From the NCBI RefSeq assembly GCF_005080965.1, contig NZ_CP034867.1, forward strand, positions 496,001 to 560,000: a stretch of 64,000 nucleotides of DNA. The letters run 5' to 3'. This document shows, piece after piece, positions 52,739-63,706 of the stretch (the stretch's first letter is position 1; each line of letters starts with the position of its first letter). The notes beneath the pieces were generated by a model, which ran no database searches, was not told the origin of the DNA, and saw nothing but the letters and a program-made list of their open reading frames with translations. The DNA is from Buchnera aphidicola (Macrosiphum gaurae) (GTDB lineage: Bacteria; Pseudomonadota; Gammaproteobacteria; Enterobacterales; Enterobacteriaceae). The position numbers and the translations under genes are program-made.

Positions 52739-52765
52739 AAGCAAACGGCATATTTCCGTTTGCTT
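52739..52765. terminator. Terminator between convergent fmt and rplQ
   Basis: AAGCAAACGG (52739-52748) and CCGTTTGCTT (52756-52765) form a perfect ten-pair stem with a seven-base loop. On the minus strand it is followed by a T-rich stretch, fitting termination of the alpha operon after rplQ. On the plus strand TTTAAAA follows and could serve def-fmt. Confidence 0.85.
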
Positions 52766-52805
52766 TAAAATTATATTTGATAGATTTTTATAAGAAATAT
52801 CACAT

Positions 52806-53198
52806 TTATTGTTCTACAATTTCTTCTTTTTTACTTTTTTTAACACGATCAACTAATTCAATATAGGCCATTGGAGCTTTATCTCCAGATCGAAATCCAC
52901 ATTTCAAAATACGAGTATAACCACCTAATCTACTAAAAAAACAAGGACCTAAATTTTTAAAAAGTTTTGCAACTATCACATTATCACGAATACGCGAAAA
53001 TACTAATCGTCTATGAGCAACAGTATCTATTTTAGATAAAGTAATAATAGGCTCGACAATACGACGTAATTCTTTTGCTTTAGCTAAAGTTGTTTTTATA
53101 ATTTCATGTGTCAACAATGAACATGTCATATTTTTAAGCATAGAATTAAGATGACTACTATTACGATTTAATTGACGACCACTTTTTCGATGACGCAT
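52806..53198 (-). CDS. rplQ: 50S ribosomal protein L17
   Basis: L17 is an assembly-relevant 50S protein, 130 residues here (E. coli 127). [35 protein letters not shown] and [24 protein letters not shown] are conserved. It is the last gene of the alpha operon (rpsM-rpsK-rpsD-rpoA-rplQ), 46 bases after rpoA and before a strong terminator. Confidence 0.98.
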   Translation of the reverse strand: MRHRKSGRQLNRNSSHLNSMLKNMTCSLLTHEIIKTTLAKAKELRRIVEPIITLSKIDTVAHRRLVFSRIRDNVIVAKLFKNLGPCFFSRLGGYTRILKCGFRSGDKAPMAYIELVDRVKKSKKEEIVEQ

Positions 53199-53244
53199 GA
53201 ATTTATTCCTTCTATTAATTTTTTAATATAAAATAAAATGTAAA

Positions 53245-54234
53245 TTATTCATCTGAAATACTTGATGGCGGCCAATTTTCCAATTTCATACCAAGAGACA
53301 AATTTCGAGAAGCTAATATATCCTTGATTTCAGTTAAAGATTTTTTTCCTAAATTAGGGGTTTTTAAAAGTTCTACTTCAGTTCTTTGTACTAAATCACC
53401 AATATAGTGTATAGCTTCTGCTTTAAGACAATTAGCAGAACGTACTGTTAATTCCAAATCATCTACTGGTCGTAATAAAATAGGTTCAAATGCAGGTTTT
53501 TCTTCTTTGACTTCAGGTTCACGAACATCTCTTAAATCAACAAAAGCTTCTAATTGTTCTGCTAAAATAGTAGCGGCGCGTCGAATAGCTTCTTCTGGAT
53601 CAATAGTTCCATTTGTTTCCATTTCAATAACTAATTTATCTAAGTCAGTTCTTTGTTCTACACGTGCTGCTTCTACATTATAAGAAATACGATCTATTGG
53701 ACTATAACAAGCATCTACTAACAAACAACCTATTGGTCTCGACTCTTCTTCTAAATGCACTCTTGATGATGCAGGGATATAACCTCTTCCACGCTGTACC
53801 CTTATTCTCATATTAATTGAAGCATTTTCATAAGTTAAATTACAAATGACATGTTCTGGTTTAATAATCTCAACTTCCCCATCATGTATAATATCTGCAG
53901 CAGTGACAGAGCCAATTCCAGATTTATTTAATGTAAGAAATACTTCATCTTTTCCATAAACTTTTACAGCTAATCCTTTTAAATTTAATAATATTTCTAA
54001 AATATCTTCTTGTATACCCTCTTTAGTACTATATTCATGAAGTACTCCATCAATTTCAACTTCAGTTACTGCACATCCTGGCATGGAAGAAAGAAGAATT
54101 CTGCGCAGAGCATTTCCAAGTGTATGACCAAATCCTCTTTCTAATGGTTCTAAAGTTACTTTAGTATGAGTTGTACTAATTTGTTCAATATCAACTAAAC
54201 GTGGTTTTAAAAAATCCATGATAGAATTCTGCAT
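53245..54234 (-). CDS. rpoA: DNA-directed RNA polymerase subunit alpha
   Basis: Alpha nucleates RNA polymerase assembly and contacts UP elements through its C-terminal domain. The 329 residues equal E. coli, with near identity in the N-terminal assembly domain ([20 protein letters not shown], then [13 protein letters not shown]) and in the C-terminal DNA-binding domain ([17 protein letters not shown] and [14 protein letters not shown]). A conserved UP-element binding domain fits retained promoter recognition. Confidence 0.99.
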   Translation of the reverse strand: MQNSIMDFLKPRLVDIEQISTTHTKVTLEPLERGFGHTLGNALRRILLSSMPGCAVTEVEIDGVLHEYSTKEGIQEDILEILLNLKGLAVKVYGKDEVFLTLNKSGIGSVTAADIIHDGEVEIIKPEHVICNLTYENASINMRIRVQRGRGYIPASSRVHLEEESRPIGCLLVDACYSPIDRISYNVEAARVEQRTDLDKLVIEMETNGTIDPEEAIRRAATILAEQLEAFVDLRDVREPEVKEEKPAFEPILLRPVDDLELTVRSANCLKAEAIHYIGDLVQRTEVELLKTPNLGKKSLTEIKDILASRNLSLGMKLENWPPSSISDE

Positions 54235-54262
54235 ATTATCCTCTCTTCAATAGTCAACTTTA

Positions 54263-54883
54263 CTATTTAGAATAAAGTTCAACAATTAAGTACTCATTAA
54301 TTTCTGCAGATAAATCAGAACGTTCAGGAAATCTTTTAAAAGTACCTTCCATTTTAGTTGGATCAACTTCTAACCAGATTGGTTTTTCTCTTTGTTCAAC
54401 AAGTTCTAAAGCCGCTTTGATTCGGGATTGATTTTTAGATTTATTCCTAATAGAAATTTGGTCATTAGGAGAAACTTGATATGAAGCAATATTTACAATT
54501 TTATTATTAACTATAATAGATTTATGATTAATTAATTGTCTAGATTCGGCACGAGTACAACCAAAACCCATACGATAAACTACATTATCTAATCTAGATT
54601 CTAATAACTGTAATAAATTTGCTCCAGTATTGCCTTTTAAGCGAGCAGCTTTTTTATAATATATTTTAAATTGCCGTTCTAAAACACCATACAAACGACG
54701 TACTTTTTGTTTTTCACGTAATTGAACTGCATAATCAGATAATCTAGGTTTTCGAATACCATGTTGTCCGGGAGGCTGTTCTAATTTGCATTTTGATTCT
54801 ATTGGACGAAGTCCTGACTTAAGAAATAAATCAGTACCTTCACGTCGACTTAATTTTAATTTTGGGCCTAAATATTTTGCCAT
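54263..54883 (-). CDS. rpsD: 30S ribosomal protein S4
   Basis: S4 binds 16S rRNA early in assembly and, in E. coli, represses the alpha operon. The ATG at 54883, preceded by GGAGA, gives [16 protein letters not shown] and 206 residues, the E. coli length. An in-frame codon at 54895 would add four residues and is rejected. The S4 RNA-binding region [21 protein letters not shown] is intact. Confidence 0.98.
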   Translation of the reverse strand: MAKYLGPKLKLSRREGTDLFLKSGLRPIESKCKLEQPPGQHGIRKPRLSDYAVQLREKQKVRRLYGVLERQFKIYYKKAARLKGNTGANLLQLLESRLDNVVYRMGFGCTRAESRQLINHKSIIVNNKIVNIASYQVSPNDQISIRNKSKNQSRIKAALELVEQREKPIWLEVDPTKMEGTFKRFPERSDLSAEINEYLIVELYSK

Positions 54884-54908
54884 TTTATTCTCCAAAAATT
54901 CCTAAAAA

Positions 54909-55316
<408 letters not shown>

Positions 55317-55321
55317 CTAAG

Positions 55322-55678
55322 TTATTTTTTTATTGGTTTTCGAGGACCTTTACAAGTTCTAGCGTTAGTTTTAGTTCTTTGTCCATGTACTGGTAAACTC
55401 CTGCGATGACGTAAACCACGATAACAGCTTAGATCAATTAAACGCTTAATATTTAAAGTTCTTTCTCTTCTTAAATCACCTTCAATAACATATTTTGATA
55501 CATGTGTTCTTAAAAGATCAATTTGTTCTTCACTTAAATCTATCATTTTAGAATGTTCAGGAATATTTGCAATAGAACAAATTAATTTAGACCGTTTTTT
55601 ACCAATTCCATATATTGCAGTTAATGCAATTAAAGTGTGCTTATGTTCAGGAATATTAATACCTGCAATACGTGCCAT
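55322..55678 (-). CDS. rpsM: 30S ribosomal protein S13
   Basis: S13 forms bridges to the 50S and contacts P-site tRNA through its C-terminal tail. It has 118 residues, as in E. coli. [40 protein letters not shown] and the basic end GPRKPIKK are conserved. First gene of the alpha operon; 88 bases separate it from rpmJ, room for the S4-binding leader, though I cannot confirm that structure. Confidence 0.98.
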   Translation of the reverse strand: MARIAGINIPEHKHTLIALTAIYGIGKKRSKLICSIANIPEHSKMIDLSEEQIDLLRTHVSKYVIEGDLRRERTLNIKRLIDLSCYRGLRHRRSLPVHGQRTKTNARTCKGPRKPIKK

Positions 55679-55766
55679 ATTATAAAACCTTATAAATGTA
55701 TATAAATAAATCTATACGTTAAACACAATGATTAATATTTAAAAATATTTTAATTCACAAAAATTA

Positions 55767-55883
55767 TTAACCTTGACGTTGCTTGTGTTTCGGATCATTA
55801 CTACATATAACTCTTACAACATTATTCCTTCTTATTATTTTGCAATTTCGACAAAGTATTTTTACAGAAGCTTGTACCTTCAT
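55767..55883 (-). CDS. rpmJ: 50S ribosomal protein L36
   Basis: A 38-residue protein, [15 protein letters not shown]...[10 protein letters not shown], is encoded on the minus strand. It equals E. coli L36 in size and has the C-x2-C...C...H zinc-ribbon pattern (the zinc-binding form). It lies between secY (32 bases) and rpsM (88 bases) as the last gene of the spc operon. Confidence 0.97.
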   Translation of the reverse strand: MKVQASVKILCRNCKIIRRNNVVRVICSNDPKHKQRQG

Positions 55884-55915
55884 TGTATTTCCTTGAATTT
55901 TTCAATATAATGTGT

Positions 55916-57229
55916 CTAATCTAGATTAGCTTTTTTTAGCATAGATTCATATTGATTAGAAATTATTAATGTTTGAATTTGAATAATAAAATCCATAATA
56001 ACTACAACAACAATTAATAATGACGTGCCACCAAAATGAAAAGGAACATTCATAGCACTTCGCATAAATTCTGGAATCAAGCAAATAAATGTAATATATA
56101 AAGCACCAAATAGTGTTAGTCTTAACATAATTTTATTAATATATTTTGCTGTTTGTTCCCCAGGTCTAATACCTGAAATAAAAGCCCCCGATTTTTTTAA
56201 ATTATCTGCTGTTTCACGAGGATTAAAAACTAATCCTGTATAAAAAAAACAAAAAAATACTATTGCAGATATATATATAATCAAATATAAAGGTTGATTA
56301 GGTTGCAAATAAAATGAAATAGTTTTTAACCATTGACTGCTTACTTTACACCAAGATATGATAGTTGCAGGAAACAAAACAACACTAGAAGCAAAAATAG
56401 CAGGTATAACACCAGACATGTTGAGTTTTAAAGGTAAATGAGTACTTTGAGCTGCATATATACGACGACCTTGTTGACGTTGCGCATAATGTACAGTAAT
56501 TTTTCTTTGTCCTCTTTCTATAAAAACAACAAGAAAAATAACTAAAAAAATTAATAACAAAATAAATAAAAACAATAAAAAATGCAAATCTCCTTGTCTG
56601 GTTTTTTCAATAGTATTTCCGATCGCTGAGGGTAGACCAGCTATTATTCCAATAAAAATAATAATTGAAATACCATTACCAATACCATATTCTGTAATTA
56701 ATTCTCCTAACCACATTAAGAACATAGTACCAGTTACTAAACTTATAATAGCAATTAAATAAAAATAAAAATCAACATTTATTATAATTGTACGGATTCC
56801 TACTATATTAGGGAGAGTAGTAGCAATTCCAATAGACTGCACAAGAGCTAGTATTAAAGTAGCATATCTAGTATATTGATTAATTTTATGACGTCCAGAT
56901 TCTCCTTCTTTTTTCATTTCAGATAAAGTAGGATATACTAGCGTTAATAATTGCACAATAATAGAAGCTGATATATAGGGCATGATGCCTAAAGCAAAAA
57001 TAGAAGCACGACTCAAAGCACCACCAGAAAACATATTAAACATCTCAACAATACTACCGTTTTGTTCGTTTAATATTTTAGATAAAATCGTAGTATCAAT
57101 CCCAGGAATCGGAATAAACGAGCCAATACGAAAAACAACGATAGCTACTATTAAAAAAATAATTCTCTGTTTTAGCTCACTGACACTTTTTTTAGTATTT
57201 TTAAAATTTAATCCTAATTTTTTAACCAT
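55916..57229 (-). CDS. secY: Protein translocase subunit SecY
   Basis: SecY is the channel of the general secretion system in the inner membrane. It has 437 residues (E. coli 443) and ten predicted transmembrane helices. [37 protein letters not shown] and the cytoplasmic loop [17 protein letters not shown] are conserved, as is [13 protein letters not shown]. It lies ten bases after rplO in the spc operon. Confidence 0.98.
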   Translation of the reverse strand: MVKKLGLNFKNTKKSVSELKQRIIFLIVAIVVFRIGSFIPIPGIDTTILSKILNEQNGSIVEMFNMFSGGALSRASIFALGIMPYISASIIVQLLTLVYPTLSEMKKEGESGRHKINQYTRYATLILALVQSIGIATTLPNIVGIRTIIINVDFYFYLIAIISLVTGTMFLMWLGELITEYGIGNGISIIIFIGIIAGLPSAIGNTIEKTRQGDLHFLLFLFILLLIFLVIFLVVFIERGQRKITVHYAQRQQGRRIYAAQSTHLPLKLNMSGVIPAIFASSVVLFPATIISWCKVSSQWLKTISFYLQPNQPLYLIIYISAIVFFCFFYTGLVFNPRETADNLKKSGAFISGIRPGEQTAKYINKIMLRLTLFGALYITFICLIPEFMRSAMNVPFHFGGTSLLIVVVVIMDFIIQIQTLIISNQYESMLKKANLD

Positions 57230-57239
57230 TATTTACCGC

Positions 57240-57674
57240 TTATCCTTCAATTTTACCACCAGAATTTTCAATTTCAGAACGAGCACCTTTAGTAACAAGC
57301 AAACCCCGAATTATTAAAGAAACATTCAGTTTTCCTGTAAGAATTATCTTGGCATGTTTAATATTTTTTTTAACAATATTTTCTTTTTTTAATATTTCAA
57401 GATCAATAATATTTGTAGATAAATTTGATAAATCTGATAAACGAACTTCTGTTGTAATATTTTTTTTTCTAGAGTTAAACCCAAATTTAGGAAGCCGTCT
57501 ATATAAAGGCATTTGTCCTCCTTCAAAACCACGACGAATACTACTTCCCGATCTAGATTTTTGACCTTTATGACCTCGTCCGGCAGTTTTACCAAAACCT
57601 GAACCGATACCGCGACCTAATCTTTTTCGATTCTGATGTGCTCCATTCGCTGGAGAAAGAGTGTTTAAATACAT
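57240..57674 (-). CDS. rplO: 50S ribosomal protein L15
   Basis: L15 is an internal 50S assembly protein with a long Gly- and Arg-rich N-terminal extension ([40 protein letters not shown]). It has 144 residues, as in E. coli. [15 protein letters not shown] is conserved; the C-terminal half is more diverged. It lies four bases after rpmD. Confidence 0.98.
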   Translation of the reverse strand: MYLNTLSPANGAHQNRKRLGRGIGSGFGKTAGRGHKGQKSRSGSSIRRGFEGGQMPLYRRLPKFGFNSRKKNITTEVRLSDLSNLSTNIIDLEILKKENIVKKNIKHAKIILTGKLNVSLIIRGLLVTKGARSEIENSGGKIEG

Positions 57675-57678
57675 GCTT

Positions 57679-57858
57679 TTACTCCTCTTGTATTTTTAAA
57701 ATATAAGAAATTTTTTTAATCATACCTCGAATAGATTTTGTATCTTTACGTATGACAGTGTGTCCGATATAACGTAGTCCAAGTCCAATTAATGTTTTTT
57801 TGTGCTTAGGCAATCTTCCTATAGCACTTTTTATTTGAGTGATTTTTATATTTTTCAT
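57679..57858 (-). CDS. rpmD: 50S ribosomal protein L30
   Basis: A 59-residue protein (E. coli L30 has 59) starts [20 protein letters not shown] and contains [16 protein letters not shown], the L30 signature. It lies between rpsE (10 bases) and rplO (4 bases), the expected place in the spc operon. Confidence 0.96.
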   Translation of the reverse strand: MKNIKITQIKSAIGRLPKHKKTLIGLGLRYIGHTVIRKDTKSIRGMIKKISYILKIQEE

Positions 57859-57868
57859 TAAATCAAAT

Positions 57869-58372
57869 TTATCCTAATATATCTTCAATACGCTTGTTTC
57901 TTTTAGCAGCTATCATTTCTGGAGATCTCATATTAACTAAACCATTCATAGTCGCTCGAACTACATTGATGGGATTAGTAGAACCATAAGTTTTGGCCAG
58001 TACGTTATGTATTCCTGCTACTTCTAAAACTGCACGCATAGCTCCACCTGCAATAATTCCTGTTCCATCAGAAGCTGGTTTCATAAAAACGTTTGATCCA
58101 GTATGAGAACCTTTTAATGAATGTTGCAAAGTTTTATTGACTAACGGTATGGTAATCATATTACGTCTAGCTTTTTCCATAGCTTTTTGAATAGCAGCAG
58201 GAACTTCACGTGCTTTTCCATAACCAAAACCAACTCGTCCATCTCCATTTCCTACTACAGTTAATGCTGTAAAAGAAAATATGCGACCACCTTTGACAGT
58301 TTTTGAAACACGATTTACCGTAATTAATTTTTCTTGTAAATCGCTGTTGTTCTTTTTTTCAATATTAGCCAT
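57869..58372 (-). CDS. rpsE: 30S ribosomal protein S5
   Basis: S5 takes part in mRNA unwinding and decoding accuracy. It has 167 residues, as in E. coli. The N-terminal dsRBD-like domain ([40 protein letters not shown]) and C-terminal [19 protein letters not shown] are conserved. Confidence 0.99.
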   Translation of the reverse strand: MANIEKKNNSDLQEKLITVNRVSKTVKGGRIFSFTALTVVGNGDGRVGFGYGKAREVPAAIQKAMEKARRNMITIPLVNKTLQHSLKGSHTGSNVFMKPASDGTGIIAGGAMRAVLEVAGIHNVLAKTYGSTNPINVVRATMNGLVNMRSPEMIAAKRNKRIEDILG

Positions 58373-58387
58373 TCTATGATTTTCACC

Positions 58388-58756
58388 TTAAAACTTTAGT
58401 CCAACTTCACGTGCAGATTCAGCTAAAACTTTTACACGACCATGATATTTAAAACCAGATCGATCAAAAGAAACATGTTTTATTCCTTTTGACAAAGCGC
58501 GTTCTGCAATAATTTTACCTACTTGTGCTGCAGCTTCTTTATTTCCTGTATATTTCAAAGTACAATTTATTTTTTTTTCTAAAGTAGAAGCATATGCTAA
58601 TACTTTTGATTCTGAAGAAGAAACTATTTGAGCATACATATGACGTGGAGTACGATGTACCACTAGTCGAATAGCACCTAATTTTTTAAGTTTAGAACGT
58701 GTTTTAATGGATCGACGCATACGAGAAATGATTTTATTTTTGTTAGAAAAACTCAT
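58388..58756 (-). CDS. rplR: 50S ribosomal protein L18
   Basis: L18 binds 5S rRNA at the central protuberance. It has 122 residues (E. coli 117), with a slightly longer N terminus. [20 protein letters not shown] and [20 protein letters not shown] are typical. One base separates it from the rplF stop. Confidence 0.98.
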   Translation of the reverse strand: MSFSNKNKIISRMRRSIKTRSKLKKLGAIRLVVHRTPRHMYAQIVSSSESKVLAYASTLEKKINCTLKYTGNKEAAAQVGKIIAERALSKGIKHVSFDRSGFKYHGRVKVLAESAREVGLKF

Positions 58757-58757
58757 T

Positions 58758-59294
58758 TTATTTCTTCTTAGCCTCTTTCATACGTACAATTTCATCTGAA
58801 TATCGTATACCTTTTCCTTTATAAGGTTCTGGCACACGATAAGAACGCAAATTAGCTGCAATTTGCCCAACTAATTGTTTGTCTATTCCTCGAATAATAA
58901 TTTCAGTTGGAGATGGATTTTCTACATTAATACCTTTAGGCAGACGATATGTAACTGTATGAGAATAACCGAGTGACATATTAATAACATCACCTTTTAT
59001 TATTGATACACGATAACCAACTCCAGAAAATTGTAATTTTTTGCTGAATTTTCTAGAAACACCTATAATCATAGAATTTACAAGAGCTCTTGAAGTTCCT
59101 GCTTGCGCCCAACCATCAGAAAAACCTAAACGGGGTGAAAAAATTATTTTATTATTTAAAAATTCAATTTTTACTGATCGATGAATAGTGCGTGAAAGAT
59201 CACCATATTTTCCTTTAATTAATATATCTTGCAAATCTAATTGAATGTCAATATCAGAAGGAACAACAATTGGACATTTAGCAACACGAGACAT
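58758..59294 (-). CDS. rplF: 50S ribosomal protein L6
   Basis: L6 sits near the factor-binding site of the 50S. The ATG at 59294 with a strong GGAGG starts [12 protein letters not shown], giving 178 residues (E. coli 177). The in-frame codon at 59312 would precede the Shine-Dalgarno and is rejected. [21 protein letters not shown] and [14 protein letters not shown] are conserved. Confidence 0.98.
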   Translation of the reverse strand: MSRVAKCPIVVPSDIDIQLDLQDILIKGKYGDLSRTIHRSVKIEFLNNKIIFSPRLGFSDGWAQAGTSRALVNSMIIGVSRKFSKKLQFSGVGYRVSIIKGDVINMSLGYSHTVTYRLPKGINVENPSPTEIIIRGIDKQLVGQIAANLRSYRVPEPYKGKGIRYSDEIVRMKEAKKK

Positions 59295-59312
59295 TCTTCC
59301 TCCATTTATCAA

Positions 59313-59705
59313 TTAAGCCACATAGCAAATAACTTCACCGCCAAGACCAACTTGACGCGCCATACGATCTGTCATAACACCTTGAGAAGTAGAAATCACT
59401 GCTATCCCTAGACCAGACATCACTTTAGGCAAATCATTCTTATTTTTATATATTCGTAAACTAGGACGACTAATACGTTGAATCATTTCTACTACTGATT
59501 TTCCCTGGAAATATTTTAGAATAACTTCTAATTCTAATTTGATATTACCTATGATTTTATAATCCTTAATATAACCTTCTTTTTTTAATAGTTCGACAAT
59601 TGATTGTTTTAATTTAGATGAAGGCATTTTAACAGAATATTTATTAGCTGATTGACCATTTCGAATACGAGTTAACATGTCTGCTACAGGGTCTTGCATG
59701 CTCAT
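59313..59705 (-). CDS. rpsH: 30S ribosomal protein S8
   Basis: S8 is a primary 16S-binding protein and, in E. coli, the repressor of the spc operon. It has 130 residues, as in E. coli, with [18 protein letters not shown] and the C-terminal [20 protein letters not shown]. Confidence 0.99.
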   Translation of the reverse strand: MSMQDPVADMLTRIRNGQSANKYSVKMPSSKLKQSIVELLKKEGYIKDYKIIGNIKLELEVILKYFQGKSVVEMIQRISRPSLRIYKNKNDLPKVMSGLGIAVISTSQGVMTDRMARQVGLGGEVICYVA

Positions 59706-59735
59706 TTTTAAACTCCAAAAACTAAAAAATTTATT

Positions 59736-60041
59736 TTACCAACTTGCTTTTTTTAAACCGGGGATTTCACCTTTCATGGCTGCTTCTCTAACTTTAATAC
59801 GACTTAATCCAAATTTACGTAAAAAAGCATGTGGACGACCTGTTTGACGGCATCTATTTCTCTGACGTGATGGACTGGAATCACGAGGAAAAGATTGTAA
59901 TTTAAGAACCGCATTCCAACGTTCTTCTTCTGAAAAATTCACGCTAGAAATAATATTTTTTAATTCATTACGTTGTGTGTAAAATTTATTAGCTAATTTT
60001 ACACGTTTGATTTCACGTGCTTTCATTGATTCTTTAGCCAT
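59736..60041 (-). CDS. rpsN: 30S ribosomal protein S14
   Basis: S14 is a 30S head protein of 101 residues, as in E. coli. It is the zinc-free form: [33 protein letters not shown] and [20 protein letters not shown] are conserved and no four-Cys motif is present. Confidence 0.98.
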   Translation of the reverse strand: MAKESMKAREIKRVKLANKFYTQRNELKNIISSVNFSEEERWNAVLKLQSFPRDSSPSRQRNRCRQTGRPHAFLRKFGLSRIKVREAAMKGEIPGLKKASW

Positions 60042-60055
60042 TGAACAACCTTTTT

Positions 60056-60595
60056 TTACTTACGAAAAGGAAAATTAAATGCAGATAATAATAAACGAGC
60101 TTCATTATCAGATTTAGCAGTAGTAGTTATCGTTACATCTAATCCGCGAACGCGATCAATTTTATCATAATCAATTTCAGGGAAGATAATTTGTTCTCGA
60201 ATGCCTAAACTATAATTCCCATGACCATCAAAAGAATTGCTTGATAAACCACGAAAATCACGAATACGTGGCACCGCGATAATAATTAAACGCTCAAAAA
60301 AATCCCATTTTTTCTGACCACGTAACGTAACTTTGCATCCAATTGGATAACCCTGACGAATTTTAAAACCAGCTACAGATTTTCGAGCTTTAGTAATAAT
60401 TGGTTTTTGTCCAGATATTGCTGTTAAATCTAAAATAGCATTATCTAAAATTTTTTTATCAGACGCTGCAGCACCCACACCCATATTTAAAGTAATTTTA
60501 TCAATTTTAGGTACTTGCATAACAGAACTATAACTTAATTCAAGCATAAACTTTTTGATGACTTTCGACTTATAATAATCATATAATGTTGCCAT
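60056..60595 (-). CDS. rplE: 50S ribosomal protein L5
   Basis: L5 binds 5S rRNA and contacts P-site tRNA. Two adjacent ATG codons occur; the second (60595) is seven bases from GGAG and matches the E. coli start, giving 179 residues as in E. coli. [34 protein letters not shown] and [11 protein letters not shown] are conserved. Confidence 0.98.
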   Translation of the reverse strand: MATLYDYYKSKVIKKFMLELSYSSVMQVPKIDKITLNMGVGAAASDKKILDNAILDLTAISGQKPIITKARKSVAGFKIRQGYPIGCKVTLRGQKKWDFFERLIIIAVPRIRDFRGLSSNSFDGHGNYSLGIREQIIFPEIDYDKIDRVRGLDVTITTTAKSDNEARLLLSAFNFPFRK

Positions 60596-60609
60596 CATAT
60601 TACTCCAAA

Positions 60610-60924
60610 CTATTGAATAGTTTTTCTAGTAGATTTAAAAAATCGAACTTTTTTACCTGATTCAAATCTAAAACCAACACGATCTGATTTTTTAGATTCA
60701 GGATTTAAAATAGCAACATTTGATATATGGATAGGTGCTTCTTTTTCTATAATACCACCACTTTTGTTTTGAGAAGGAACTGGTTTTTGATGTTTTTTGA
60801 TCAAATTTAAACCACTAATAATTACTTTGTTTAAAGACAAAAAATTTCTAATAATTCCTGTTTTTCCTTTATCTTTACCAGTTAATATGATAACTGTATC
60901 ATTTCGACGTAACTTTGATGCCAT
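60610..60924 (-). CDS. rplX: 50S ribosomal protein L24
   Basis: L24 initiates 50S assembly and contains the KOW motif ([19 protein letters not shown]). It has 104 residues, as in E. coli. It lies 24 bases after rplN and 14 bases before rplE in the spc operon. Confidence 0.98.
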   Translation of the reverse strand: MASKLRRNDTVIILTGKDKGKTGIIRNFLSLNKVIISGLNLIKKHQKPVPSQNKSGGIIEKEAPIHISNVAILNPESKKSDRVGFRFESGKKVRFFKSTRKTIQ

Positions 60925-60948
60925 TTTTATTCCTTAAAAATTTTTTTA

Positions 60949-61317
60949 TTAAAGAACTTCAGGAGCTAGTGAAATAATTTTCATAAATTTTTCTGTTCTT
61001 AATTCACGAGTAACCGGACCAAAAATACGCGTTCCAACAGGTTGTTCATTATTATTCAATACCACACAGGAATTTGTATCAAATCGAATAATAGAACCAT
61101 CGGATCGTCTTACTCCTTTTTTAGTTCTTACTACTACCGCTTTAAGAACTTCCCCTTTTTTTACTTTTCCTCGAGGTATTGCTTCCTTAATTGTAATTTT
61201 AATCACATCACCAATACTTGCATAACGACGATGCGAACCACCTAAAACTTTAATGCACATAGCAGATCGTGCACCAGAGTTATCAGCTACATGAAGAATA
61301 GTCTGTTCTTGAATCAT
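60949..61317 (-). CDS. rplN: 50S ribosomal protein L14
   Basis: L14 forms intersubunit bridges. The ATG at 61317, nine bases after GAGG, starts [20 protein letters not shown] and gives 122 residues (E. coli 123). A TTG at 61332 sits at the Shine-Dalgarno and is rejected. It is the first gene of the spc operon. Confidence 0.98.
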   Translation of the reverse strand: MIQEQTILHVADNSGARSAMCIKVLGGSHRRYASIGDVIKITIKEAIPRGKVKKGEVLKAVVVRTKKGVRRSDGSIIRFDTNSCVVLNNNEQPVGTRIFGPVTRELRTEKFMKIISLAPEVL

Positions 61318-61375
61318 TTTTTTAAACCTCAATTATTTTAATTAAAATAAAAAATGACTAATTAAAAATAATTTT

Positions 61376-61406
61376 ATTATAATACTGCTTACATTTTTTT
61401 GATCAA
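61376..61406 (-). promoter_or_regulatory. Candidate spc operon promoter
   Basis: In the 128-base gap between rpsQ and rplN the minus strand has TTGATC (61401-61406) followed after 16 bases by TATTAT, which overlaps TATAAT (61376-61381). In E. coli the spc promoter lies in the same gap. AT richness lowers the weight of the match. Confidence 0.4.
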
Positions 61407-61445
61407 AAAACGATTAAAATCGAGTTTGTTCATATTTTTATTATT

Positions 61446-61697
61446 TTAAAAAACTGTTTTTTCAATCACACGTACTAAAACCCAAGACTTTGTTTTAGAA
61501 ATTGGACGAGATTCTCGAATTTCTATTAAATCACCTATAGTGCATTCATTTTTTTCGTCATGAATATGAAGTTTTGTAGTACGTTTAATAAACTTGCCAT
61601 AAATCATATGTTTTACAAAACGTTCAATTGCTACAACAGCAGATTTTTGCATCTTGTTACTTATTACACGACCTTGCAAAGTTCGAATTTTTTCCAT
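61446..61697 (-). CDS. rpsQ: 30S ribosomal protein S17
   Basis: S17 is a primary 16S-binding OB-fold protein with 83 residues (E. coli 84). [21 protein letters not shown] and [18 protein letters not shown] are conserved. Its ATG overlaps the rpmC stop by one base (TAATG). It is the last gene of the S10 operon. Confidence 0.98.
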   Translation of the reverse strand: MEKIRTLQGRVISNKMQKSAVVAIERFVKHMIYGKFIKRTTKLHIHDEKNECTIGDLIEIRESRPISKTKSWVLVRVIEKTVF

Positions 61698-61894
61698 TAT
61701 TTTATTTTCTCCTTTTGATGTAATATAGTCTTTACTTGAGCAATATTTCGCCGAACTTTTCGTAGCAAATGAGGTTGTTTTAACTTTCCAGAAACAGATT
61801 GCATGCGAAGATTAAATTGTTCTCGCAATAATTGCAAAAGTTCTTCATAAAGATTTTTTTTATCTTTTTTTTTAAATTCTACTACTGCCTTCAT
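61697..61894 (-). CDS. rpmC: 50S ribosomal protein L29
   Basis: L29 lies at the peptide exit tunnel near the trigger-factor docking site. The 65-residue helical hairpin (E. coli 63) has [15 protein letters not shown] and [15 protein letters not shown]. It overlaps both neighbours by one base (TAATG junctions), consistent with coupled translation. Confidence 0.97.
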   Translation of the reverse strand: MKAVVEFKKKDKKNLYEELLQLLREQFNLRMQSVSGKLKQPHLLRKVRRNIAQVKTILHQKEKIK

Positions 61895-62304
61895 TACATC
61901 ACCATCTTAATTACAAAAGTAGTTTTAATTGGCAACTTTGCTGCTGCTAGTTTAAATGCTTCACGAGATTCTTCTTCAGTAACACCATCTAATTCATAAA
62001 GAATTTTTCCGGGTTGTACTAAAGCGACCCAATATTCAACATTTCCTTTGCCCTTACCCATTCTTACTTCTAATGGTTTTTGAGTTATAGGCTTGTCAGG
62101 AAATATACGTATCCACATTTTTCCTTGTCTTTTAATACAGCGAGTTATAGCTCTTCGTGCAGATTCAATTTGACGTGCAGTTAAACGTCCTCTATCAATG
62201 GCCTGCAAACCAAAAGAACCAAAATTAATATTAGTACCAGAAGCTAAACCACGATTTCGACCTTTGTGCATTTTTCGAAATTTAGTACGTTTTGGTTGCA
62301 ACAT
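61894..62304 (-). CDS. rplP: 50S ribosomal protein L16
   Basis: L16 organises the A-site tRNA region of the 50S. The 136 residues equal E. coli: [58 protein letters not shown]. It overlaps rpmC by one base. Confidence 0.99.
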   Translation of the reverse strand: MLQPKRTKFRKMHKGRNRGLASGTNINFGSFGLQAIDRGRLTARQIESARRAITRCIKRQGKMWIRIFPDKPITQKPLEVRMGKGKGNVEYWVALVQPGKILYELDGVTEEESREAFKLAAAKLPIKTTFVIKMVM

Positions 62305-62324
62305 TATCAGCTTCTCTCTCTTTC

Positions 62325-63026
62325 TTACTTTCTATTTTTACGATATTGCTTTTTTGTCTGAACAGAAGGTTTTTCTAATTTTTCAATAGTTTCCATCCCA
62401 CCTAATATCTCACCCTTAAAAATCCAAACTTTAACACCTATCACACCATATGTCGTATGGGCTTCTGAAATACTATAATCAATATTTGCACGTAAAGTAT
62501 GCAAGGGAACTCTTCCTTCTCTATACCATTCTCTACGAGCTATTTCTGCTCCTCCTAAACGTCCGCTAACTTCTACTTTAATACCTTTAGCACCTTGTCT
62601 CATTGCATTTTGAACAGATCTTTTCATAGCTCGTCGAAACATAACTCTTCGTTCTAACTGAGATGTGATGCTATCAGAAACAAGTTTCGCATCTAATTCA
62701 GGTTTACGTATTTCAGAAATATTAATTTGAACTGGTACTCCGGTGATTTTAGCAATAGCGACTCTTAATTTTTCTACATCTTCACCTTTTTTACCAATAA
62801 CAATACCAGGTCTAGCAGTATAAATCGTTACTCGAATACTTTTAGCTGGTCTTTCAATAATAATTCGTGAAACTGATGCTTTATCTAATTTTTGTATTAA
62901 AAACTGACGAACTTTATAATCACTATCTAGATGATCAGCAAAATCTTTAGTATTAGCAAACCAAACAGAATTCCATTTTTTTATTATACCCAATCGCATG
63001 CCATTAGGATGTACTTTCTGACCCAT
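62325..63026 (-). CDS. rpsC: 30S ribosomal protein S3
   Basis: S3 forms part of the mRNA entry tunnel. The ATG at 63026, behind GAGGAG, starts [13 protein letters not shown] and gives 233 residues, the E. coli length; the GTG before it is not needed. The KH domain ([14 protein letters not shown]) and [20 protein letters not shown] are conserved. Confidence 0.99.
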   Translation of the reverse strand: MGQKVHPNGMRLGIIKKWNSVWFANTKDFADHLDSDYKVRQFLIQKLDKASVSRIIIERPAKSIRVTIYTARPGIVIGKKGEDVEKLRVAIAKITGVPVQINISEIRKPELDAKLVSDSITSQLERRVMFRRAMKRSVQNAMRQGAKGIKVEVSGRLGGAEIARREWYREGRVPLHTLRANIDYSISEAHTTYGVIGVKVWIFKGEILGGMETIEKLEKPSVQTKKQYRKNRK

Positions 63027-63046
63027 CACTGATTCTCCTCAATGTT

Positions 63047-63379
63047 TTAACGATCAGACACAATTACAGTAATATGACTAGTACGTTTTAAAATACGATC
63101 TGCACGTCCTTTAGCACGTGGCATCATTCTTTTCATTGTTGAACCTTCATTAACAAATATTTTTTTTATTCTTAATTTATCTATATCAGCACCATCATTG
63201 TGTTCTGCATTTGCCACAGCTGATTCAAGTACTTTTTTAACTAAAATAGCAGCTTTTTTATTAGTATACGTCAAGATATTTAATGCTTGTGGAACTTTTT
63301 TTCCTCGAACTAAATCTGCAATTAAACGAACTTTTTGAGCCGAAGAACGTGCTTGACGATGTTGAGCTAAAGTTTCCAT
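63047..63379 (-). CDS. rplV: 50S ribosomal protein L22
   Basis: L22 lines the peptide exit tunnel with a long hairpin. It has 110 residues, as in E. coli, with [35 protein letters not shown] and the tunnel loop [20 protein letters not shown]. Confidence 0.99.
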   Translation of the reverse strand: METLAQHRQARSSAQKVRLIADLVRGKKVPQALNILTYTNKKAAILVKKVLESAVANAEHNDGADIDKLRIKKIFVNEGSTMKRMMPRAKGRADRILKRTSHITVIVSDR

Positions 63380-63408
63380 TCACTCCTCTTTTATCTTGCT
63401 TTGTTTCA

Positions 63409-63687
63409 TTAACGTTTTTTTACTTTTTTATCAGAAGTATGTCCTCGATAAGTACGAGTCAAAGAAAACTCACCTAATTTATGTCCTACCATTTCTTCAG
63501 TAATAAAAACAGGTATATGATTACGACCATTATGAACAGATATTGTCAAACCTACCATATTTGGAAAAATTGTTGAACGTCTTGACCATGTTTTAATGGG
63601 TTTTTTATCATTTATGTTTACTGATTTTTCTACCTTTTTTAACAAACTGATATCAATAAAAGGACCTTTCTTAAGAGAACGTGGCAT
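63409..63687 (-). CDS. rpsS: 30S ribosomal protein S19
   Basis: S19 binds S13 in the 30S head. The ATG at 63687 starts [20 protein letters not shown] and gives 92 residues, as in E. coli. The longer in-frame extension to 63846 runs through rplB and is a chance frame. [20 protein letters not shown] and a Lys-rich end are typical. Confidence 0.98.
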   Translation of the reverse strand: MPRSLKKGPFIDISLLKKVEKSVNINDKKPIKTWSRRSTIFPNMVGLTISVHNGRNHIPVFITEEMVGHKLGEFSLTRTYRGHTSDKKVKKR

Positions 63688-63706
63688 AAAATGATCCTTA
63701 CAATAA